Assembly (NCBI GenBank): GCA_029782215.1
Contig: JAKOVD010000024.1
Location: 117,550-181,549 of the forward strand
Direction: 5' to 3'
Source: Chloroflexota bacterium
GTDB taxonomy: Bacteria; Chloroflexota; Anaerolineae; J102
Length of the DNA stretch: 64,000 nt
Of the stretch, positions 8,447-16,691 are shown piece after piece; positions within the stretch are counted from its first letter, which is position 1, and every line of letters starts with the position of its first letter. The position numbers were made by a program, and so were the translations under genes. The notes below the pieces were generated by a model that saw only the letters and a program-made list of their open reading frames with translations, did not search any database and had not been told where the DNA came from.

Positions 8447-9821
8447 CAGGGGTCTCCTTGGTCAGAGGTGTGTGGGACGACCGGCGGCGCACGGACAACC
8501 GGTGCCCCTCGCGGTGTGTGACAACAACAGTCGATCCTTCGGCAATCGGGGGATCGTCGGCAAGGGCTTCCCAGCGGGCGCCGTTGACGTAGACAAAGCC
8601 ATCGGGATCGAGACTGGTTCGCGCCGTGCCCTCGCTGCCGATCAGCCCGCTGCCTCCCACCCGTGAGGGCCGCCGCTGTGTGCGCGCGACCAGCCGCACC
8701 GCCAGGGCGACGAACAGGGCCATGCCCGCCGCCAGGCCGAGGATAGTCGCCCACGGGATGGGCGCATAGGGCGTGTCAAAGAGCATCGCATAGCCCAGGA
8801 CAAAGGCGGTGAGTCCGGCGATGGTAAGGACGCCGCCGGTATGGACTTTGACCTCGACGACAAACAGGACAAAGGCAATGACGACAAAAGCCAATCCCGC
8901 CCAGTTCGGCTCGATCGTGCCGAGCGAGTAGAAGGCCAGCAGCAGGGCTATCACCCCGATCGCGCCCGCGACATAGCCGCCGGGAGCGCTCAACTCGTAC
9001 AGGATGGCATTGATGCCCAGCGTCAGGAGAATGGCCGCCACAGCCGGATTGCTGAGCAAGGCCAGCAGATCCTCGAGGAACGTCCGCCCCAGATCTACGG
9101 TTTCGGCATCACGCAGGTTCAGGGTTCGTTCTTCCCCGTTCACCGCCACCCTGCGCCCGTCAAGCTGCCGCAGGAGATCGTTCGTATCGACGGCCACGGC
9201 GTCGATGGCGCCGATCTGCAGCGCTTCCACCGCCGTCGACGCCTTGGCGGATTGGACGGTGTCCGCCGCCCATGTCACGGCAGTGCTTCCACGCCGTTCG
9301 GCCAGCGACCGCGCCGCCGCGGCCAGCGCCTCCATCGTCTTCTTGCGCTCCGTCTCGGGGAGGTCCTCGCCATTGCTGTTGACGGGGCTGGCCGCGCCGA
9401 TCAGCGTTTCGGGAGCCATGGCGGCGAGATGTCCCGACAGCGTGATCAAGGTACCGGCGGAGGCCGCCCAGGCACGCGCCGGTGCCACATAGACGATCAC
9501 AGGAACGGGAGATTCCTGGATGGCTTGCGAGATGCGTTTGGTGACATCCAGGGAGCCACCGGGCGTATCCAGAGAGAAGATGACGGCAACATCGCCGTCG
9601 GCCTTCGCCTGGCGCAATCCGCGTTCCAGATAGGAGAGCATGGCCGGTGTGACAGGACCGCTGAACTGCAGGTGCAGCACCTGCGGGCGCGCTTGGGCGT
9701 TGGCCGGCCCCGTGAGAAGAGCCCACAGACACACCGCGACGGCTAGCCAGCCAAGAAAACGAAGCTTCCCGCGGATCTGCCGGCGGCTGATGCCTACCCT
9801 CAGACTGCGCAAAACGGCCAT
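8439..9821 (-). CDS. NfeD-family membrane-bound ClpP-class serine protease
   Basis: The 460-residue protein has an N-terminal signal or anchor segment (residues about 20-45), a ClpP-like protease domain (LDTPGGSLD near residue 85; SAGT with the candidate catalytic Ser near 115; a Lys-rich helix after the NSNGED segment that would supply the general base), then four to five membrane helices (about 245-375) and a C-terminal OB-fold NfeD domain (GSEGTA ... [10 protein letters not shown]). Family members are linked to membrane quality control and usually act with an SPFH/stomatin protein, which is not seen here. An extended -10 (TGCTACAAT, 9828-9836) ends 6 nt before the ATG, suggesting a leaderless transcript. 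Confidence 0.92.
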   Translation of the reverse strand: MAVLRSLRVGISRRQIRGKLRFLGWLAVAVCLWALLTGPANAQARPQVLHLQFSGPVTPAMLSYLERGLRQAKADGDVAVIFSLDTPGGSLDVTKRISQAIQESPVPVIVYVAPARAWAASAGTLITLSGHLAAMAPETLIGAASPVNSNGEDLPETERKKTMEALAAAARSLAERRGSTAVTWAADTVQSAKASTAVEALQIGAIDAVAVDTNDLLRQLDGRRVAVNGEERTLNLRDAETVDLGRTFLEDLLALLSNPAVAAILLTLGINAILYELSAPGGYVAGAIGVIALLLAFYSLGTIEPNWAGLAFVVIAFVLFVVEVKVHTGGVLTIAGLTAFVLGYAMLFDTPYAPIPWATILGLAAGMALFVALAVRLVARTQRRPSRVGGSGLIGSEGTARTSLDPDGFVYVNGARWEALADDPPIAEGSTVVVTHREGHRLSVRRRSSHTPLTKETPDV

Positions 9822-9827
9822 ACCACC

Positions 9828-9836
9828 ATTGTAGCA
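9828..9836 (-). promoter_or_regulatory. Extended -10 element directly before the NfeD-type gene
   Basis: On the minus strand TGCTACAAT is followed by only 6 bases and the ATG at 9821, so transcription would start at or next to the A of the start codon. No good -35 box is seen. This is a candidate leaderless promoter. Confidence 0.4.
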
Positions 9837-9890
9837 GAGGTCAGGACAGTCAGCGTGTCATCGTTCACCCCGTTGTGCAGCAGCCCTTGC

Positions 9891-10234
9891 AGTGGATAAG
9901 TTCGTGGACAAGCTTGTGCGCAAAGGCTGCAAACCACTTGGACAACAGCAGGAAAACGCGTGGAAAGTCTTAGCACTTCCTGTTCCCACCCAGAAGCCAT
10001 CACGGCGGCATTCAGCGCCCCTCTCAACCATATCTTGTGTGCCCTGGAACAAGGTCACACAAGCCGTAGAGAGAGCCATTCGGCAGCGTCCATGGCGGGT
10101 GACCGAGCTTTCCCCTTATCCACTTGCGCATCCCCGGAGAGCATCCACCTGGCCTTCGCTGTGGGTCGTGGCCTTGCGTCCGGTCACGACCTACGGGTAG
10201 TAGCTCAGCGGAGGTTCCAGGGACGTTACCCACA
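9891..10234. other. Cluster of DnaA-box-like sequences; candidate replication origin
   Basis: Three sequences match the DnaA box TTATCCACA at eight of nine positions: 9891-9899 (minus, TTATCCACT), 10116-10124 (plus, TTATCCACT) and 10226-10234 (plus, TTACCCACA). A fourth at 9903-9911 (minus) matches at seven of nine. All lie in a non-coding stretch, and an AT-richer patch follows at about 10259-10310. parA and rsmG, often near oriC, lie 3-5 kb away and a perfect parS lies 16 kb away. dnaA and parB are absent from the window, so this is a hypothesis, not an identified origin. Confidence 0.4.
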
Positions 10235-10400
10235 TATCCCAAGCCTCTACGACAACGACGACATTATTCTATAAGAGATGAATGCACACCTATCCTAACA
10301 CGATACGAGGCCCCGCGAATGCGGGCTTCTCCTCTCAAGAAGGAATATGTAAGCCACCTCTGCGCGCGGCTCATTTAACTTCGCTTATGACAAGTCTTGC

Positions 10401-10429
10401 TTGACACCACCCCTGGAAGCTCCTATACT
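10401..10429 (+). promoter_or_regulatory. Near-consensus promoter for the candidate ncRNA
   Basis: TTGACA (10401-10406) and TATACT (10424-10429) are separated by exactly 17 bp. Transcription would start near 10436, which is where the base-paired RNA described next begins. No protein gene lies downstream on this strand before 15972. Confidence 0.8.
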
Positions 10430-10435
10430 ATGGAT

Positions 10436-10747
10436 AGTTACGAACCCCAAGGAATTGACAGACACCGCCCCACTTAACTAACTCCAAACAGCGAGCAAGG
10501 CCACTACTGAGGAGGTTTGTACAAATCAGTAGAAGGTTCAAGCGGGGATGCTGTGAACGAGTTGAGTTAAGGAGCGACAGGTCAGCCCGGTAAAATACCA
10601 CGGCAGATCATCGCCAAGGTATCTGGGAAGGGATAGCGCTCCCCAATCCAATGCTCCAGGTGGCACGTCCAAGGTTCCTCGGGGTCGTAACGCGTTTAGG
10701 GCCCGAATAGGGAAGGGCGCATCTGCCAGATGCGCCCTTCTCTATTC
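10436..10747 (+). ncRNA. Highly structured non-coding RNA, family not recognised
   Basis: The transcript from the strong promoter can fold with its ends paired: 10437-10454 pairs with 10675-10691 (15-16 pairs, one bulge, one mismatch). Inside, 10473-10484 pairs with 10559-10571, 10488-10492 with 10550-10554, and 10504-10510 with 10526-10532 around a loop containing GGAGG. The right half holds smaller hairpins. The RNA is followed by a near-perfect 20-bp hairpin (10705-10747) whose arm runs into the hpt stop codon and could end transcription. No long plus-strand reading frame has coding character. It does not show the conserved cores I know for RNase P RNA, tmRNA, SRP RNA or classic 6S RNA. 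Confidence 0.6.
10705..10747. terminator. Strong hairpin between the ncRNA and hpt
   Basis: A stem of about 20 bp (10705-10724 with 10728-10747, one G-T pair) closes on a GCC triloop. It lies at the convergent ends of the ncRNA and hpt and overlaps the hpt stop codon. Neither side has a clear run of T, so its role as a terminator is likely but not certain. Confidence 0.55.
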
Positions 10748-11350
10748 CTGACGCAGGGCATCCGGACTGAGCACGCCGACAAAGGGCAGATTGCGGTATT
10801 GCTCGCGCTGGTCGAGACCGTAGCCCACGACAAAGAGGTCGGGCAGCCGGAACCCAAGATAGCGGGGCTTGATATCCACAATCCGGCGGCTGGGCTTGTC
10901 GAAGAGAACGGCAACGTGCAAGCTGGCAGGCTGCCGCGTCTGCAGCAGCCTGAGCAGATAGCTCAAGGTCAGGCCTGTGTCGATCATGTCCTCGACGAAG
11001 ATGACATGGCGCCCTGCCAGGGTCGTATCGAGGTCCTTGGTGATACGCACCACCCCGTGCTCGCGTGTCTCCGCACTATAGCTGGAGATGGACATGAAGT
11101 CGACCTCCAAGGGGATGTGCACGGCCCGGAGGAGATCGGCCATGAAGAAGAGCACCCCTTTGAGGACCCCCACAAAGAGAGGACGCTTGTCGCCGTAGTC
11201 GGCGGCGATGGCTGCGCCCATTTCGGCGATACGTTCCTGCAGCGACTCCTGCTCGATCAGCACCCGGGCGATACCGCTGGCGTAGGGATCAGGCGTAGTC
11301 GCGAGGGTGTCCATCGGCATCGTTGACGTCGGAAGGGTCTGGGAAATCAT
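10742..11350 (-). CDS. hpt: Hypoxanthine phosphoribosyltransferase
   Basis: It makes IMP or GMP from hypoxanthine or guanine and PRPP (purine salvage). The 202-residue protein has the PRPP-binding loop VIFVEDMIDTGLT near residue 120, the KGVLFFMADLLR segment before it, and the C-terminal YGLDQREQYRNLPFVG part that closes the active site. Family length is about 175-190, so the start may be one of the internal Met codons at 11320 or 11314; none has a clear Shine-Dalgarno. The beginning overlaps the end of the upstream small gene, suggesting translational coupling. Confidence 0.92.
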   Translation of the reverse strand: MISQTLPTSTMPMDTLATTPDPYASGIARVLIEQESLQERIAEMGAAIAADYGDKRPLFVGVLKGVLFFMADLLRAVHIPLEVDFMSISSYSAETREHGVVRITKDLDTTLAGRHVIFVEDMIDTGLTLSYLLRLLQTRQPASLHVAVLFDKPSRRIVDIKPRYLGFRLPDLFVVGYGLDQREQYRNLPFVGVLSPDALRQE

Positions 11351-11675
11351 ACTTCAGGGCCATCTGCCGCAGGTCGCGCCGGTTGAGCAGCTTGATCTGG
11401 ATGTCCGGGTTAAGTTCCTGGAGCTTACGTATCTTGCGGTTCTTGAGATTGTTGAGGCGCGCGGATTGGGTCGTGAGCTCAACATAAACGTCTTGCTCGG
11501 GCAGGTAGAAATCGGGAGAGAACGCCGTGCGGATGCTCCCGTCGGCGTTGTACTCCAGGGGGAAGGTGCGCGGCTCATATTCCCAGCGAATGCCGTAGAA
11601 ATCGAGCAGCCGTGCGAACTCCCTTTCGCTGGGATGCTGGAACTGAGTATCTTCGACGCCAGGCATGACACACAT
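11289..11675 (-). CDS. Small PD-(D/E)xK-nuclease-like protein
   Basis: The 128-residue protein begins with an ExEFARLLDFYGIRW helix, then WEYEPRTFPL, then SPDFYLPEQDVYVEL. The order Glu ... Pro-Asp ... Glu-x-x resembles the core of PD-(D/E)xK nucleases such as Vsr-like or TnsA-like proteins. The last catalytic position reads E-L-T instead of E-x-K, so catalysis is uncertain; a Lys-rich helix follows. It overlaps hpt by 26-62 nt depending on the hpt start, so both are probably one transcript. No biological role can be assigned. Confidence 0.7.
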   Translation of the reverse strand: MCVMPGVEDTQFQHPSEREFARLLDFYGIRWEYEPRTFPLEYNADGSIRTAFSPDFYLPEQDVYVELTTQSARLNNLKNRKIRKLQELNPDIQIKLLNRRDLRQMALKYDFPDPSDVNDADGHPRDYA

Positions 11676-11759
11676 CCAACCAACACGAATGCAAATTTCT
11701 TGTTGATTTTACCACGATCCAATCGTGGGCGCCTGGTGTCTCGTTGGTCCGCAAGTTCC

Positions 11760-12980
11760 TCAGGCGGTCCGTTCCTCCAGGGGATTGATCACCTTGATGA
11801 TCTTGGTCAGTAGACCAAAGATGAACTGCGGCCGGAACCCAGCTGTGAAGGCGATCAGGCAGGGAAAGAGCTGGACCTCACTGGTCAGGGCGACGGCGGC
11901 CGGCTGGCTCGCCTGGAGCGTCACCAGGCCGGAGTAAATGAGCAAGAAGGTCACCCCACCCAGGACCAGGCCCATAATGGGCTGCACGATGTACCACATG
12001 ACGTGCTGACGCTCGAAATCCTGGCGCTGCGAAACGTGGGTCCAGAGAATGTACATGGCGCCCACGGCCCCGCCGATGCCGCCCCAGACAAAGGTGGACC
12101 AGAAGCCGACGGCGGTGAGGACGCCCTGGGTCGGCGCGATAACGGCGCCGCTGATCAATTGCGTCAGTAGTGCCACGAGACTCTGGCTGTAAACCACCAG
12201 GCTGAGGAAGCTTGCAATCAGAACCGCCAGGAAGATGGCCTCGTACCAAAAGACACGCCATCCGTACTTGTCGCCCCATGCCTCCGTCATCTCGACGCGG
12301 TTGAAGATGGTGGCAGCCTGCCGGACTTTGAACTCGGCATCGACAAACTGTTCGGGGTGCTCGATGAGAATGGCCCGGGCCTGGCGCAGCAGATCGAGCG
12401 CCTCCAGGCTCAAATCGGATCGGTTGTTGATGCGCACGGGAATGTCCCGGTAGAGATCATCGATTTGAGCGTGCAGAGCCTGGATGCGTTTGGCGTCGAT
12501 GCGGTTCAGAATGCGGGTCTCCTCTTCGGGCGTGAGAGGGGGTCGCTTGGGATCATCTACACTGGGATTGGGCCGCGGCGGGAAAGGAGACTGGGGTGGT
12601 TCGGAATCGACGATGCCTGAGCCCTGCGGTGTTTGGCTGCCACCATCACCGCGGTTGACCACAGGCGGAAGGGACGTGCTGGGCCTGGGCGTCACTGCCG
12701 GGCGCGCAGGCGTAGGAGATGTGGGCTCGGCCAGGGGAATGTCGATGCTGTTCAGCAGATCCGCGTCTGAAACCAACACCCCTTCGCCGGCGGGCACGGC
12801 GGAACTGCTGGCAATGGCCGACTGGACTTCCATGGCCAGCATGTGATCGAGCGTCATCTCTGTGCTTCCTGAAAACTGCGTCACCGGGCGTGGCGCTGAT
12901 GCTGTGCTGAAGAAGGCATCGACGCCGCGCCCAGGGGCCTTGCTTACACCGCCGGCAGAAATCGGATTATAGGTGGTCAT
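11760..12980 (-). CDS. Membrane protein with Pro-rich N-terminus, coupled to parA
   Basis: The 406-residue protein has a disordered Ser/Pro/Thr-rich N-terminal region (residues about 1-170), a charged helical segment (about 175-250, LTPEEETRI ... FNRVE) and four to five membrane helices in the C-terminal half (about 260-385). It has GAGGAG 7 nt before the ATG and overlaps the end of parA by 14 nt, so the two are co-translated. I do not recognise a family. The context suggests a membrane partner of the ParA ATPase, in the place where parB would usually be; this is inference. Confidence 0.8.
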   Translation of the reverse strand: MTTYNPISAGGVSKAPGRGVDAFFSTASAPRPVTQFSGSTEMTLDHMLAMEVQSAIASSSAVPAGEGVLVSDADLLNSIDIPLAEPTSPTPARPAVTPRPSTSLPPVVNRGDGGSQTPQGSGIVDSEPPQSPFPPRPNPSVDDPKRPPLTPEEETRILNRIDAKRIQALHAQIDDLYRDIPVRINNRSDLSLEALDLLRQARAILIEHPEQFVDAEFKVRQAATIFNRVEMTEAWGDKYGWRVFWYEAIFLAVLIASFLSLVVYSQSLVALLTQLISGAVIAPTQGVLTAVGFWSTFVWGGIGGAVGAMYILWTHVSQRQDFERQHVMWYIVQPIMGLVLGGVTFLLIYSGLVTLQASQPAAVALTSEVQLFPCLIAFTAGFRPQFIFGLLTKIIKVINPLEERTA

Positions 12981-13734
12981 TGAGTATCTCCTCTACCAGG
13001 CTGCGATAGTCGTTGGTGATGGCATGTTCGGGGGCGTATTCGGTGACGGGCATGTTGGCCGCTGCGGCCTCGGCGTAGCGAGTATTGCGGCGAATGACGG
13101 AATTGAAGACACGGCGGCCAAACATCTCCCGTATCTCGGCCAGCACCTCACGGTTATGCAAGGCGTTTGCATCGTAGGATGTCACGACGATGCCAAGGAC
13201 CGCCAGATGCTCGTTGGTGTGGTCACGCACGCGGCCAACGGTGTCGAGCAGGATTCCCACCCCGCGCAATGCCAGGTACTCGCTCAAAACCGGGATGAGG
13301 ACTTCATCGGCCGCCGTCAAGGCGTTGACCGTGAGCAGCCCCAAACTGGGACCACAATCGATCAGAATGAAGTCATAGTCATCGGCCAGCGATGCCGAAA
13401 TTTCCTGCAGCAGATATTCGCGCCCGATCTGGCTGACGAGTTCGACTTCGGCGCCGGAGAGGTCGACGGTGGCAGGAAGCAGATCCAGGTGCGGCCGTAC
13501 CTGGCGCAGGACGAGAGGCTGCGGGTCAAGTTCATGCGCCAGCAGCAGATGGTAGGTCGAGCCTTTGAACGTCGACGGATTCGCCCCAAACGATGCCGTC
13601 AGCGCCGCCTGTGGATCCAGGTCGACAAGAAGCACCCGATACCCCTTTTCTGCAAGGATAGCCCCTACGTTGACGACAGTAGTGGTTTTGCCAACTCCAC
13701 CTTTTTGGTTGGCAACAGCAATGATTCGGGCCAT
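12967..13734 (-). CDS. parA: ParA/Soj-family partition ATPase
   Basis: ParA-type ATPases drive chromosome segregation or the positioning of large complexes. The 255-residue protein has the deviant Walker A KGGVGKTT at residues 11-18, the switch region LLVDLDPQAALT, and Walker B FILIDCGPSLG near residue 125. Length and motifs fit chromosomal Soj. No parB follows; instead an overlapping membrane protein gene does. An 11-bp inverted repeat (13865-13889) overlaps its candidate promoter. rsmG lies directly upstream, as at many replication origins. Alternative: a MinD-like or cargo-positioning ATPase. Confidence 0.93.
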   Translation of the reverse strand: MARIIAVANQKGGVGKTTTVVNVGAILAEKGYRVLLVDLDPQAALTASFGANPSTFKGSTYHLLLAHELDPQPLVLRQVRPHLDLLPATVDLSGAEVELVSQIGREYLLQEISASLADDYDFILIDCGPSLGLLTVNALTAADEVLIPVLSEYLALRGVGILLDTVGRVRDHTNEHLAVLGIVVTSYDANALHNREVLAEIREMFGRRVFNSVIRRNTRYAEAAAANMPVTEYAPEHAITNDYRSLVEEILNDHL

Positions 13735-13849
13735 GACGTTGATGGGGGAATGTCGCGAATGCGCCCTAGAGACTGTTGACGTTCAATCCTGTACGGCGGG
13801 GGGAACCAGCACAAGGTGCAGGAAGGTCGTCGTTTCTACAACCATTTTA

Positions 13850-13889
13850 AGGATAGCACAAACCCGCGAGTTTGTCATACAAATTCGCG
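13850..13889 (-). promoter_or_regulatory. Candidate parA promoter with inverted-repeat operator
   Basis: On the minus strand ATGACA (13873-13878) and an extended TGC-TATCCT (-10 at 13850-13855) are separated by 17 bp. An inverted repeat with 11-base arms, 10 of 11 matching (13865-13875 and 13879-13889, 3-base loop), covers the -35 box. It could be an operator for autoregulation or a weak terminator of rsmG; there is no T run. Confidence 0.45.
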
Positions 13890-13917
13890 ATGGCGCGTTG
13901 TGGGGAAAGCGCGTGTT

Positions 13918-14679
13918 TCAGCGAATTGGACGTTTTGCCGGTATGCCGGGTGCTCTTGGATAAGAACGCGGCGTTGGCTGCCTTTTGTGGAGCAAAATCA
14001 GGGTTCGCGTTTCCACCAGACCTGGCACCTGGAGAACGACAAGGTCGATCACTTCCCCGCCCAAGCGCTGGATGGCCGGCAGGGCGGCCTCCATCTCCAT
14101 TTCGGCCTTGGGGCCTTTGGGCAAGGCCACAATTCCACCCACACGAGCCAACGGCAGCGTCAGTTCGACCAGCGTGTCCGCCTCCGCCACCGCGCGCGCC
14201 ACGACAAGGTCATAAGCCTCACGATGAGGAGGCGACTGCCCCAAGGATTCGGCGCGGGCGATGGCGACTGCCGCATCCAGACTGAGGTCAGCAGTGGCCT
14301 GGCGGAGGAATTCCCCTTTCTTGGCAATGGATTCGATGAACAGCAGGTGTGCGCCCGGGCACGCCACTGCCAGGGGGATTCCCGGCATCCCGGCCCCGCT
14401 GCCCACATCGGCGATACGCCATGACGACGAGCGGAATGCCTCCGTACTCTGCCCGCTGGCCCTGGCAATGGGCGACAGAAGGCTGAGCCCGTCCAGGTAC
14501 AGCTTGGTCACGATGCCGGGGACATCGCGTATGGCCGTCAGGTTGAACTGCTGGTTGGCCGCAAGCAGCAGTTCGGTGTAGCGCTGGAACTGCCGGACCT
14601 GCGCCTCGGTCAGGGGCACGCCAAGTGTTCCGGCGCCGGCGGCAAGTGCCTGCCAGGGGTCCTGGAGAGACGCGTTCAT
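13918..14679 (-). CDS. rsmG: 16S rRNA (guanine-527 N7) methyltransferase RsmG
   Basis: It methylates G527 of 16S rRNA using SAM. The predicted 253-residue protein has the family N-terminal helix with the NLTAIRD signature (near residue 47), the SAM-binding DVGSGAGMPGIPLAV loop (near 92), then ESIAKKGEFLR and ARAVAEADTLVEL. I chose the ATG at 14679 because the frame is open upstream to 14754 but that part overlaps the preceding glycosyltransferase gene and lacks homology. It is 11 nt from the glycosyltransferase stop codon, so probably co-transcribed with it, and parA follows. Confidence 0.93.
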   Translation of the reverse strand: MNASLQDPWQALAAGAGTLGVPLTEAQVRQFQRYTELLLAANQQFNLTAIRDVPGIVTKLYLDGLSLLSPIARASGQSTEAFRSSSWRIADVGSGAGMPGIPLAVACPGAHLLFIESIAKKGEFLRQATADLSLDAAVAIARAESLGQSPPHREAYDLVVARAVAEADTLVELTLPLARVGGIVALPKGPKAEMEMEAALPAIQRLGGEVIDLVVLQVPGLVETRTLILLHKRQPTPRSYPRAPGIPAKRPIR

Positions 14680-14690
14680 CGGCTGCCCGC

Positions 14691-15812
14691 TCAGGTCGCA
14701 GACGCCACGGCCTGGCGGTAAGTCTCCAACGTTTCCCTTGCCGCCTTTTCCCACGAGAAGGTGGTGGCCCGGGCGATACCCCTCACGCTCATCTCGTCGC
14801 TCAGTTGGTCATCGTCGATGATGCGATGCATGGCCACGGTCCATCCTTCGACATCGTCCGGGGCCGTCAGGATGGCGGCCTCCCCCACCACCTCCGGCAG
14901 ACTGCCGGCATTGGAGCAGACGACAGGCGTGCCGCATGCCATGGCCTCCAGCGGCGTCAGACCGAATCCCTCGTAATAGGCAGGATGCACCAGCATGGTG
15001 GCCAGGTTGTAGAGCGAACGCAAAGCGGTGTTGTCGGCGACACTGCCGAGGAAGCGCACGCTTTCCGTCAGATCAAGTTCGTTCACCAGGTTGTAGATAT
15101 CGTTGGATAGCCACCCCGGCGCACCTACGAGCAGGAGGGGATGGCGGTAGGCATATTGGCTGCGCAACTGCTGGTAGGCGCGCAGCAGGGTTCCGAGGTT
15201 CTTCCGGGGCTCGATGGTGCCCACGAAGAGAAGAAACTCATTGGGAGCGTCAACGCCGGCGGCGCGCAAATAGGCCCGGGCCTCTTCTCGTCCAATGGGC
15301 TGGTAGATGGGGTCGGCGGCCTCGTAAATGACGTTGATCTTGCCTTCCGGCGCGCCCAGGAGCCTGATCAAATCGGAACGAGTCGAGTGACTGACGGCGA
15401 TGATGCGGCTGGCCCGGTGCACTGCAAGATCAGTTTGCCCGTAGTAGCGGGCTGAGTCCGCGGTCACGAAGTTCGGATAGAGGAGAAAGCCCAGGTCGTG
15501 AACCGTGATCACGGCGGGAACGGTGCTGCGCAGCGGCGGGATGAAGTCAGGACTGTGGATGAGGTCCAGTCCCAAACGCCGTGTTTCGAGGCTGAGGGGG
15601 TACTGCTCCCAGGGGTGATGGACAGGTGCGTACAAGGTGACGCGCCGGAAGTTGGGCGCATCGACGATCGGCTCCGTTTGGCGCCGGTGCTGGAGCAGCA
15701 CATACTCGTTTTCGTGATCGATCGTCGCCAGCGCCTGCAGCAGGCGCATGGCATACCAGCTTATCCCGCCTTGGCGGTGGTAGACCACACGAACGTCGAT
15801 GCCGATGCGCAT
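14691..15812 (-). CDS. Glycosyltransferase family 4
   Basis: The 373-residue protein is a GT-B retaining glycosyltransferase of family GT4. The N-terminal half begins IGIDVRVVYHRQGGISWYA (nucleotide-fold start plus Gly-rich acceptor loop); the C-terminal half has FVGTIEPRKNLGTLL, which opens the donor-sugar domain, and HPAYYEGFGLTPLEAMACGTP with the E(x7)E motif for nucleotide-sugar binding. Sugar specificity is not predictable. It lies just upstream of rsmG and is divergent from the glycan operon at 15972, with which it probably works. Confidence 0.92.
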   Translation of the reverse strand: MRIGIDVRVVYHRQGGISWYAMRLLQALATIDHENEYVLLQHRRQTEPIVDAPNFRRVTLYAPVHHPWEQYPLSLETRRLGLDLIHSPDFIPPLRSTVPAVITVHDLGFLLYPNFVTADSARYYGQTDLAVHRASRIIAVSHSTRSDLIRLLGAPEGKINVIYEAADPIYQPIGREEARAYLRAAGVDAPNEFLLFVGTIEPRKNLGTLLRAYQQLRSQYAYRHPLLLVGAPGWLSNDIYNLVNELDLTESVRFLGSVADNTALRSLYNLATMLVHPAYYEGFGLTPLEAMACGTPVVCSNAGSLPEVVGEAAILTAPDDVEGWTVAMHRIIDDDQLSDEMSVRGIARATTFSWEKAARETLETYRQAVASAT

Positions 15813-15922
15813 ACGAGCAGAGGTGAGGAAGGATCAAACGCAGAATGAAGGCAGCGCCATCAGGAAGGCGACAACTCAGTCAATCGCCGGGCCAGGACCT
15901 ACCCCGATGAGGTAGACCAACG

Positions 15923-15951
15923 TTGTCGAATCGGCAAGTACGCTTTACAAT
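15923..15951 (+). promoter_or_regulatory. Candidate promoter of the glycan operon
   Basis: TTGTCG (15923-15928) and TACAAT (15946-15951) are separated by 17 bp. Transcription would start near 15958, just ahead of a GGGAG (15959-15963) that can serve as ribosome binding site for the ATG at 15972. Confidence 0.6.
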
Positions 15952-15971
15952 CGCGCCTGGGAGTCTACCCT

Positions 15972-16691
15972 ATGTTGCGGGCCTTGTTGCAGACACTGAT
16001 TCGGAGGCTCAAGAGATCGTCCGATTATACCATTGATGCCGCATTGCCCGCGACAGCACTGCTGACGGTGAGCAAAGAACGCGGGCTGGCCTATGGGCGC
16101 GGTCTTTTGCGCCGGCCGGCGCTGGCCGCGTGTGGCGGCTCCTTTTTCGTGGGAAGGCGTGTCCAGATGCTCAACACCCGGCTCATGCACATGGGCCGGA
16201 GCGTCACCATCGAGGACGACGTCAAGATCGATGCACTCAGCCGCGGCGGGGTGTGGTTGGGGGATAACGCCTCGATCGGCAGGTTTTCGGTGATCGAATG
16301 CACCGGCGTGATCACCCGCCTGGGGGAGGGGTTCCGCCTGGGACGCAACTCGAATTTGGGAGACTACAGTTTCGTGGGCGCTGCGGGAGGGGTGGTCATC
16401 GGCGATGACGTGCTGATCGGTCAGGGCGTGAGATTTCATTCTGAGAACCATGTCACGACCCGCACCGACGTGACCATCAAGAGCCAGGGCGTCACCAATC
16501 GCGGCATCGTTGTCGAGGATGATGTCTGGTTGGGTTCGGGCGCGGTTCTTCTCGACGGGGTGCGAGTGGGAAAAGGCGCCGTGGTTGCGGCAGGCAGTGT
16601 GGTCAACCGTGATGTTCCTCCCTACGCCATCGTCGGCGGCGTGCCGGCGCAGGTCCTCAAGTATCGCCAGGAACCCGAGACCAAAGCATGA
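15972..16691 (+). CDS. Left-handed beta-helix acyltransferase (WbbJ/maltose-acetyltransferase type)
   Basis: The 239-residue protein carries hexapeptide repeats of the [LIV]G-x4 kind through residues about 70-225 (for example VWLGDNASIGRFSVIE, VVIGDDVLIGQGV and WLGSGAVLLDGVRVGKGAVVAAGSVV), which form a left-handed parallel beta-helix. The FHSENH segment supplies the His of the acetyl-transfer site. It probably acetylates a sugar of the surface polysaccharide. It is the first gene of a tightly packed plus-strand operon: its stop codon overlaps the ATG of the next gene (ATGA). Confidence 0.92.
   Translation: MLRALLQTLIRRLKRSSDYTIDAALPATALLTVSKERGLAYGRGLLRRPALAACGGSFFVGRRVQMLNTRLMHMGRSVTIEDDVKIDALSRGGVWLGDNASIGRFSVIECTGVITRLGEGFRLGRNSNLGDYSFVGAAGGVVIGDDVLIGQGVRFHSENHVTTRTDVTIKSQGVTNRGIVVEDDVWLGSGAVLLDGVRVGKGAVVAAGSVVNRDVPPYAIVGGVPAQVLKYRQEPETKA

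Noticed and set aside
10195..10260. tRNA-like start (GTAGCTCAGC)
   Set aside because: It lacks a T-arm GTTCRA and matching acceptor ends, so no cloverleaf can be formed.
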